A stretch of DNA of 11,267 nt from Patescibacteria group bacterium. Lineage in GTDB: Bacteria > Patescibacteriota > Patescibacteriia > XYB2-FULL-38-15. Location: NCBI GenBank assembly GCA_018818855.1, contig JAHIRI010000069.1, forward strand, positions 1 to 11,267, in the 5' to 3' direction. The notes under the pieces were generated by a model, which was not told the origin of the DNA, made no database searches, and saw nothing but the letters and a program-made list of their open reading frames with translations. Numbering within the stretch: position 1 is the stretch's first letter; each line of letters opens with the position of its first letter. Both the position numbers and the translations under genes were made by a program. This document shows positions 6,390 through 11,267 of the stretch, piece after piece.

Positions 6390-7304
6390 TTATAGCCATT
6401 TTTTTCTTTCGAAAAACCACAGAAACCCCAGGGCTCCGAACATCATTCCTCCAAGAATTATCCAGAATCCGTAGGGATGGTTGGTGAGCGGCATACCACC
6501 AAGCGTATTCATTCCGAAAATCGCGGCCAAAAGCGTCAGCGGAAAAACAATCACGGAAAAAATCGTCAGAGTTTTCATTATTACATTTATCCGGAAATCA
6601 ATCAGGGAAACATTTGTTTCGTGCAGGGCGTCAATCGTATCTTTGTAGTTATTAAGGAGATCCCAAATTTCTTTGGTGTAGCTGACCAAGTTTTCAAAAT
6701 ATATTTTTATTTTTTGCGTAGGGAAAAATTTTGGCGATTCGGCAATCAGCGATCTTATAACTTGTTTATGCGGTTGCATCGCTTTTCTGAAATTCACGAT
6801 ATTTGTTTTAATGCGAAGAATTTCCGTAATTGTTCCTTTTTCAAATTCAGAACGTAATTGATTTTCCACATTATCAATATCATTGGAAATATGGACAAGC
6901 ATCGGAAAGCAGGAGAGAAGGAGTTCGTGAAGAATTTCATGAAGAAGATCAGCGGCATTTAAGCATTTATTTTTCTTCACTCGGCATTTAGTAAAAATTT
7001 CTTGGAGCGGAGCAAGTTCTTTCGGATTTACCGTAATAAGCGTTTTGGGCGTAATAAAAAAATCTATTTCCGAGGCGCGGAGAACTCCGGTTTTTCTGTC
7101 AAAAACCGGGAAAAGTAAAATCATGAACAAATAGTTCGGACGGGCAACCAATTTCGGTCGCTGAAGCGGCGGCAAACAATCTTTCAAATCAAGTTCATGA
7201 AAACCGAATTTTCTTCTAAGATATTCAAGTTCTTTTCCGCCGTTTTTCGTAATATTAATCCAGGAAAATTTTGCGGCGCGAGATTCTTCAATATTTTTTT
7301 GCAT
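6390..7304 (-). CDS. corA: CorA family magnesium/divalent cation channel
   Basis: CorA proteins are homopentameric inner-membrane channels that admit Mg2+ (some also Co2+ or Ni2+). The 304 residues are close to the family size of about 310-320. The N-terminal cytoplasmic alpha/beta domain (through ITPKTLITVNP) is followed by the long helix region (DIDNVENQL, then FRKAMQPHKQVIRSL). The pore helix at about 245-263 ends in the diagnostic GMN (264-266, FGMNTLGGMP). A second membrane helix at about 279-298 follows, and the chain closes with the basic tail ERKKWL. The start at 7304 is supported by an AGGAGG on the minus strand only 3 bases upstream, one of just two strong ribosome sites in the window. 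Its leader overlaps the divergent operon's promoter region. Substrate range among divalent ions cannot be decided from sequence. Confidence 0.95.
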   Translation of the reverse strand: MQKNIEESRAAKFSWINITKNGGKELEYLRRKFGFHELDLKDCLPPLQRPKLVARPNYLFMILLFPVFDRKTGVLRASEIDFFITPKTLITVNPKELAPLQEIFTKCRVKKNKCLNAADLLHEILHELLLSCFPMLVHISNDIDNVENQLRSEFEKGTITEILRIKTNIVNFRKAMQPHKQVIRSLIAESPKFFPTQKIKIYFENLVSYTKEIWDLLNNYKDTIDALHETNVSLIDFRINVIMKTLTIFSVIVFPLTLLAAIFGMNTLGGMPLTNHPYGFWIILGGMMFGALGFLWFFERKKWL

Positions 7305-7348
7305 ATTCCTCCTCGTAAAATTATTCTGTGAGAGTTATCAACAACTTC

Positions 7349-7380
7349 ATTTTAGCATAAATTTCAAAAATGTGATACAA
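7349..7380 (-). promoter_or_regulatory. Putative corA promoter
   Basis: On the minus strand an extended -10, TGCTAAAAT, lies at 7357-7349. A weak -35-like TTGTAT lies at 7380-7375, 20 bases upstream. The leader to the ATG is about 38 bases and holds the AGGAGG ribosome site (7313-7308). The elements overlap those of the divergent promoter. Confidence 0.4.
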
Positions 7381-7381
7381 T
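7352..7381 (+). promoter_or_regulatory. Putative promoter of the charged protein/ATPase operon
   Basis: TTAGCA (7352-7357, 4 of 6 consensus) is followed after 18 bases by TACAAT (7376-7381, 5 of 6). Predicted initiation near 7388 leaves a leader of about 30 bases that contains the heptamer triplet and no Shine-Dalgarno. This -35 overlaps the corA -10 on the other strand. Confidence 0.4.
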
Positions 7382-7392
7382 TTATAAATTTA

Positions 7393-7413
7393 GTAATGAG
7401 TAATTAGCAATTT
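7393..7413 (+). repeat. Three 7-nt A/T-rich repeats before the operon
   Basis: Three consecutive heptamers GTAATGA, GTAATTA and GCAATTT lie between the predicted promoter and the first start codon. A 25-base stretch covering them (7389-7413) matches 10583-10607 at 20 of 25 positions by hand alignment, so related copies bracket the two-gene operon. Confidence 0.6.
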
Positions 7414-7417
7414 GTAC

Positions 7418-7906
7418 ATGGATATTAAAGATAAAATTGAAAAGATCGGCGGGTTGGAACAAGCAGTCCCAGAAAAAGAAATTTCTATCGGCCCGGAAAA
7501 AAAAGTTGAAGAGGAAAAGATTCCGAAACCGGAATGGGAAAAGTTTAGTCCCGAAGCAGAGAAGAAAAAACCAATGGTGGCAACGGTTGTTGCGCCGATC
7601 ACAGTAAAAACTCCAAAGAGCGAGGGCTTGGTTAAGATCGAAAAAATTTTAGAAGAAGATCTTGAATCCTTTTATTTTTCCATGCCACAGGAAAAGCAGG
7701 CAGTTTTTAGGGAAAAAGGGGAAGAGACAGCAACAAAAATAGAAAAGATGATGGAGACGGGAAAAGTTATTGCCCGAAAAATTTTAAAATTGATTCGTAA
7801 TTGGATTAAATTAATTCCCGGAGTTAATAAATTTTTTCTGGAACAGGAGGCAAAGATAAAGACGGATAAGTTGGTTGCGATGGCCGAGAAGAAAAAAATG
7901 GAATAG
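7418..7906 (+). CDS. Conserved charged protein of unknown function, upstream partner of the ATPase gene
   Basis: Translation from the ATG at 7418 gives 162 residues (MDIKDKIEKIGG). A TTG two codons earlier is also possible but has no supporting ribosome site. The protein is rich in lysine and glutamate. Residues about 20-70 look disordered (KKVEEEKIPKPEW, EKKKPMVATVVAP). The C-terminal half is helical: an amphipathic stretch around ESFYFSMPQEKQAVFREKGE, then KIEKMMETGKVIARKILKLI. The block KLIPGVNKFFLEQEAKIKTD looks membrane-associated or interaction-prone. There is no signal peptide and no full transmembrane helix. The stop lies 6 bases before the ATPase start, so the two are almost certainly co-transcribed. 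From memory, similar proteins precede this ATPase in other Parcubacteria-like genomes. A role as partner or regulator of the ATPase is inference, and no domain name can be assigned. Confidence 0.8.
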   Translation: MDIKDKIEKIGGLEQAVPEKEISIGPEKKVEEEKIPKPEWEKFSPEAEKKKPMVATVVAPITVKTPKSEGLVKIEKILEEDLESFYFSMPQEKQAVFREKGEETATKIEKMMETGKVIARKILKLIRNWIKLIPGVNKFFLEQEAKIKTDKLVAMAEKKKME

Positions 7907-7912
7907 AATTTT

Positions 7913-10579
7913 ATGGAGGATATAGAGAAAAAAAATTGGGAAAGAATCAGGAGATGGCTTCCGTCGACCGCCCTCGCCGCGATTTTTGTTTTTTCTCTTT
8001 ATCAAATTGCCTTGCCGACTGCGGAGATTCCGCCGGAAGTTGGAAGTTTTGTTGAAAGTCCGATTGGAATATTGATTTTTACGCTCGCCGCGATTTTTTT
8101 GGGATCGTGGTTTTTAGTTTATTTGATTAGAAAATTTTTGCATCACAGGACAAGGATGTCTTCTTCTTTTAAAAATATTGTTTTACTTGTGACTGTTCCC
8201 AAGGAATCGGCGGGAAGGGCCCAGGCGCAGGAAAAAAGAGAAATTACGGTTCAAACGATTCAGGAGGGAATTGCCACAGCCGAAGCGCTTTTTGCTTCGA
8301 TCGGTGGATTAAAAGCGCAGAAAGGAATCGGAGCGTGGCTTACCGGCCGGACCGATTATCTTTCTTTTGAAATTGTCGCGGATAAAGGTTTAATTTCTTT
8401 TTATGTTGCCGTGCCGAAACATTTGCAAGAATATGTTGAACAGCAAATTAGGGCGAATTATCACGAAGCTTTTATTGAAGAGATTAAAGATTATAATATT
8501 TTCACGCCAACAGGAGATATCCGCGGCGCTTATTTAACTTTCAAACGTCCTCATTTTTTCCCGATAAAAACGTATAAAAAAATGGAAACAGACCCGATGA
8601 ACGGGTTGACAAACATTTTGTCGAAATTAGAAAAAAACGAGGGAGCGGCTATTCAATTTGTTCTTCGCTCAGCGCGAAAAGAATGGCGGCGGTCGGGAAT
8701 AAAAATTGCCCAGGAAATGCAGCAGGGTAAAAAATTTGATGAGGCAATGCGGTCGGTCAGCGGAAATATTTTTATGAAAATTCTGGGGGAAATTGGAAAG
8801 ATGTTTGCCGGCGGACAGAAAAAGAAACCGGAAGATCAAATAAAACCCCAGCCGGAAGTTTATCGCCTGTCGCCAATGGAAGAGGAAATGGTTAAGGGTC
8901 TTGAAGAAAAAGCGAGCAAAGCCGGAGTTGATGTGAATATAAGAATTGTTTCTTCTTCGCCAAATTCCGCGCGGGCGAAAATGAATTTGGACAATATTAC
9001 CAATGCTTTCTCGCAATACAATATTTATCAGTATGGAAACAGTTTTGCGCGAACGGCGCCGGGCGGTAGGCCGCTTAGAAAAATCATCAACAATTTTATT
9101 CATCGCAGTTTTATGGAGAGGAGAAAAGTTGTTTTGAATTCTGAAGAAATGGCGAGTCTTTTCCATTTTCCGTCGCCCTGGACCGAAGCGCCAAATATTC
9201 AGTGGCTCCTCGCGAAAAAAGCCGCGCCGCCGGTCAATATGCCGCGCGAGGGATTGATTCTAGGCAGATCTACTTATCGCGGCACGGAAATGCTTGTCAA
9301 AATAAAGCGGGAAGATCGCCGTCGCCATGTTTACATGATTGGTAAATCCGGTGTAGGTAAAACTAATTTGATGGAGAGTATGATTGTGCAGGACATAGCA
9401 AACGGAGAGGGGGTAGCCGTAGTTGATCCGCACGGTGATTTGATTGAGTATATCTTGGCGCACGTTCCTAAAGAGAGAATTGATGATATTATTGTTTTTG
9501 ATCCATCTGACATTGATCGGCCGATCGGTTTGAATATGCTTGAAGCCAAAGATGAATCGCAAAAAGATTTTGCTGTTCAGGAAATGATCTCGATTTTCTA
9601 TAAACTTTTCCCGCCGGAAATGATTGGTCCGATGTTTGAGCACAACATGAGAAACGTGATGCTGACCTTGATGTCGGATTTGGAAAACCCCGGAACGATC
9701 GCGGAAATTCCGAGAATGTTTTCTGATAACGATTTTCAAAAATCTTGGGTGGCGAAGGTTAAAGATCCGGTCGTGCGCTCTTTTTGGGAAAAAGAAATGG
9801 CTAAAACTTCGGATTTTCATAAATCGGAAATGCTTGGATACTTGATTTCCAAAGTCGGTAAGTTTGTGGAAAATGAAATGATGAGAAATATAATTGGCCA
9901 ATCTCGTTCAGGTTTTAATTTGCGCGAGATTATGGATAAGAAAAAAGTCCTTTTGGTAAATTTATCTAAAGGCCGGACAGGAGAAATAAATGCAAGTCTT
10001 TTGGGTTTAATTATTGTTTCAAAACTTCAGATGGCTGCCTTGAGCCGGGCGGATTTGCCAGAAGAGCAAAGGCACGATTTTTATCTTTATATTGACGAAT
10101 TTCAAAATTTTATTACCGACAGTATTGCCACGATTTTATCAGAAGCGAGAAAATATAAGCTATGTCTAAACATTGCTCACCAATACGTTGGTCAGCTAGT
10201 TAAAGACAATAAAACAGAGATCCGCGACGCGGTTTTTGGCAATGCCGGTACAATGGTCTCTTTCAGAATCGGCGTGGACGACGCGGAGATTATCGCCAAA
10301 GAATTCGCGCCGACCGTTAATGAATACGATTTGTTGAATGTGGAAAAATATACGGCCTACATCAAACTTTTGATTGATAATACCGCGTCAAAGCCATTTA
10401 ATATGCAAACCGAGCCGCCAACAAAGGGCGATTTGGAATTGGCTCAGGCCATTAAGCAACTTTCTCGTTTAAAATACGGCCGCGATAAAAGTATTGTGGA
10501 AGCGGAAATTTCCGAACGCACACAGCTTGGAACGCCGGCGAGTGTTGCCGGGCCGATGGCGGGGGAGAGAAGTTTATAG
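7913..10579 (+). CDS. Membrane-anchored VirD4/TraG/HerA-like P-loop ATPase (type IV secretion coupling-protein type)
   Basis: This is an 888-residue FtsK/HerA-superfamily ATPase of the conjugative coupling-protein type, which pumps DNA or substrates across membranes. Two N-terminal transmembrane helices lie at about 17-34 and 50-71. A mixed alpha/beta region of about 85-450 carries no motif I can name. The ATPase core contains Walker A GKSGVGKT (477-484) with the following VAVVDPHGDLIEYIL. Walker B is FYLYIDEFQNF, with acidic D728 and E729. A downstream EARKYKLCLNIAHQYVGQL and the GNAGTMVSFRIG block are typical of TraG/TraD C-terminal regions. The tail (residues about 850-888) looks flexible. 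The start at 7913 is 6 bases after the upstream stop and lacks a Shine-Dalgarno, which suggests translational coupling. No relaxase, VirB4, VirB6 or pilin genes are visible nearby. It may serve a CPR-specific DNA uptake or secretion role, or a DNA-processing role. Substrate and direction are unknown. Confidence 0.9.
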   Translation: MEDIEKKNWERIRRWLPSTALAAIFVFSLYQIALPTAEIPPEVGSFVESPIGILIFTLAAIFLGSWFLVYLIRKFLHHRTRMSSSFKNIVLLVTVPKESAGRAQAQEKREITVQTIQEGIATAEALFASIGGLKAQKGIGAWLTGRTDYLSFEIVADKGLISFYVAVPKHLQEYVEQQIRANYHEAFIEEIKDYNIFTPTGDIRGAYLTFKRPHFFPIKTYKKMETDPMNGLTNILSKLEKNEGAAIQFVLRSARKEWRRSGIKIAQEMQQGKKFDEAMRSVSGNIFMKILGEIGKMFAGGQKKKPEDQIKPQPEVYRLSPMEEEMVKGLEEKASKAGVDVNIRIVSSSPNSARAKMNLDNITNAFSQYNIYQYGNSFARTAPGGRPLRKIINNFIHRSFMERRKVVLNSEEMASLFHFPSPWTEAPNIQWLLAKKAAPPVNMPREGLILGRSTYRGTEMLVKIKREDRRRHVYMIGKSGVGKTNLMESMIVQDIANGEGVAVVDPHGDLIEYILAHVPKERIDDIIVFDPSDIDRPIGLNMLEAKDESQKDFAVQEMISIFYKLFPPEMIGPMFEHNMRNVMLTLMSDLENPGTIAEIPRMFSDNDFQKSWVAKVKDPVVRSFWEKEMAKTSDFHKSEMLGYLISKVGKFVENEMMRNIIGQSRSGFNLREIMDKKKVLLVNLSKGRTGEINASLLGLIIVSKLQMAALSRADLPEEQRHDFYLYIDEFQNFITDSIATILSEARKYKLCLNIAHQYVGQLVKDNKTEIRDAVFGNAGTMVSFRIGVDDAEIIAKEFAPTVNEYDLLNVEKYTAYIKLLIDNTASKPFNMQTEPPTKGDLELAQAIKQLSRLKYGRDKSIVEAEISERTQLGTPASVAGPMAGERSL

Positions 10580-10586
10580 AAAATTG

Positions 10587-10607
10587 GTAATTAGTAAATA
10601 GTAATTT
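10587..10607 (+). repeat. Three 7-nt A/T-rich repeats after the operon
   Basis: GTAATTA, GTAAATA and GTAATTT follow one another 7 bases after the ATPase stop. They are related to the triplet at 7393-7413. A 16-bp A/T palindrome (10605-10620, TTTAAAAATTTTTAAA) follows at once; it is too A/T-rich to be a convincing terminator. Confidence 0.6.
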
Positions 10608-10637
10608 AAAAATTTTTAAAATAAAAATAATAAATGT

Positions 10638-10715
10638 GTCATTGCGAGCGACCGGAGGGAGCGCGGCAATCTCCGAATAATGGGATTGCTTCGTCGCTAC
10701 GCTCCTCGCAAAGAC
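10638..10715 (+). repeat. 78-bp imperfect palindromic dispersed repeat (MITE/REP-like)
   Basis: The outer arms GTCATTGCGAG (10638-10648) and CTCGCAAAGAC (10705-10715) are inverted with 10 of 11 matches. Inner arms GCAATCTCC (10666-10674) and GGGATTGC (10682-10689) form a second stem. The element is GC-rich in an A/T-rich gap. From memory, this ATTGCGAG...GCAATC / GATTGCTTCGTCGCTACGCT type is dispersed in many unrelated bacterial genomes, and its translations pollute protein databases. It encodes no protein. Its fold could also act as a terminator or mRNA stabiliser for the ATPase operon. It ends 9 bases before the next start codon. Confidence 0.8.
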
Positions 10716-10724
10716 AACCAATGT

Positions 10725-11267
10725 ATGGACGAACAAAATCAAAATCAAAACGATCTTTTCGGGAACATTGACGGATTGGGGGAAAATCAAGCAGATTTAG
10801 GGCAAGAAGTAATGGAGACGGCAGAACCAATGATCATGCCCACCGAAGCTGTGCCGTTTGATGTGACGCCAAAAATTTATGATGCGCCGGCGAAGACTGA
10901 GCTAAAGGATTTGGAAATTTCTTTCAATTTTGAAAAGATAGAGTTGATTAAAAAAATTGTTCAGGAAACACAAAATAATTTGCGGCGGATAAATTGTCTT
11001 TTGGGAGAGGACGCGCCGAAATTTGAGGAAAGAATTAAACAGAGTTTTCTTGAATCAGATCTGGCGGCAGTCGCGCCTTCTGATGTGCCGATGTTCTCCG
11101 GATTAAAAACCGTTAGTCAGCCGGATGTGGCTTATGGCGAATCGGGCGAGCGGATTATGGAAGGGGTTTTTAACGGCCAGAATATGATTGGCGCCGACGG
11201 AAAAGAATATTTGGTGCCGGCAAACTACGCTTCAAAATCAAAATTGGTGGAAGGAGATATTTTGAAA
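10725..11267 (+). CDS. Conserved hypothetical protein, N-terminal part (runs off right edge)
   Basis: An open frame of 181 codons runs from the ATG at 10725 to the last base without a stop, so the 3' end lies outside. The N-terminus (MDEQNQNQNDLFGNIDGLG) is polar and disordered, followed by an acidic proline-containing linker. A helical segment at about 75-95 (FEKIELIKKIVQETQNNLRR) leads to LLGEDAPKFEERIKQ. The last visible part reads ERIMEGVFNGQNMIGADGKE, then YLVPANYASKSKLVEGDILK. I associate this block with a conserved Parcubacteria protein of unknown function and a small beta-barrel-like end. An overlapping ATG at 10721 opens only a short frame. No Shine-Dalgarno is visible, and the dispersed palindrome occupies the leader. 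It may be the next member of the ATPase neighbourhood; no function is assigned. Confidence 0.8.
   Translation, partial: MDEQNQNQNDLFGNIDGLGENQADLGQEVMETAEPMIMPTEAVPFDVTPKIYDAPAKTELKDLEISFNFEKIELIKKIVQETQNNLRRINCLLGEDAPKFEERIKQSFLESDLAAVAPSDVPMFSGLKTVSQPDVAYGESGERIMEGVFNGQNMIGADGKEYLVPANYASKSKLVEGDILK

Noticed and set aside
7412..7417. TTG at 7412 as start of the charged protein
   Set aside because: It adds only two residues and overlaps the heptamer repeat; ATG at 7418 is the simpler choice. There is no Shine-Dalgarno for either, so it cannot be fully excluded.
8669..9901. Minus-strand open frames opposite the ATPase gene
   Set aside because: They overlap the conserved ATPase domains and yield histidine/phenylalanine/asparagine-rich sequence with no recognisable motif or start signal.
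10452..10830. Minus-strand open frames across the ATPase end and the palindrome
   Set aside because: They contain the typical spurious translation of the dispersed repeat (CEERSDEAI-like, ARSVATKQS-like) and overlap two better-supported genes.
1..11267. Alternative genetic code (TGA as glycine)
   Set aside because: All genes are full length in the standard code with no in-frame TGA, and TAA or TAG end them. The absence of TGA stops among seven genes is too few to argue for recoding.

Overview
The window looks like chromosome from a member of the Patescibacteria (Candidate Phyla Radiation), probably Parcubacteria-like. This is an inference from gene content. It carries a secreted protein opening with the W-TEP...PP-x-NVPAPINVG signature and CIQGNC modules that I associate with that group, a two-gene unit pairing a small lysine/glutamate-rich protein with a TraG/HerA-like ATPase, an A/T-rich background of about 40% GC, and mostly weak Shine-Dalgarno sites. 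Every gene reads through in the standard code and no TGA is used as a stop, so nothing suggests the recoded code of Gracilibacteria or Absconditabacteria.

Layout, left to right. The end of dnaJ (2-289) closes with a terminator. Next is an insulated cassette: a promoter-like site, a leader with two small hairpins, a very strong ribosome site, a 707-codon gene of markedly higher GC (about 60% in hand-counted lines), then two consecutive terminator hairpins. Its product is the most unusual item here: signal peptide, LysM-like domain, coiled coil, one transmembrane helix, a long second coiled coil, an acidic linker and two eukaryote-style C2H2-like zinc fingers. Then comes a 702-aa secreted repeat protein with tandem 71-residue repeats and tail-fibre-like motifs, followed by cysS (cysteinyl-tRNA synthetase), which converges on corA (Mg2+/divalent cation channel) with only 4 bases between their stops.

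corA shares a compact divergent promoter region with a two-gene operon: a 162-aa charged protein of unknown function and an 888-aa membrane-anchored P-loop ATPase of the VirD4/TraG/HerA type. A triplet of 7-nt A/T-rich repeats lies just before this operon, and a related triplet lies just after it. After the second triplet a 78-bp imperfect palindrome, of a type dispersed in many bacterial genomes, sits directly in front of the start of a last gene that runs off the right edge.

Functionally, housekeeping genes (dnaJ, cysS, corA) are interleaved with cell-surface or envelope genes (LysM/zinc-finger protein, repeat protein, ATPase). No relaxase, pilin, transposase, integrase, tRNA, rRNA or CRISPR array is visible. 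The ATPase is therefore an orphan with respect to recognisable conjugation genes in this window.
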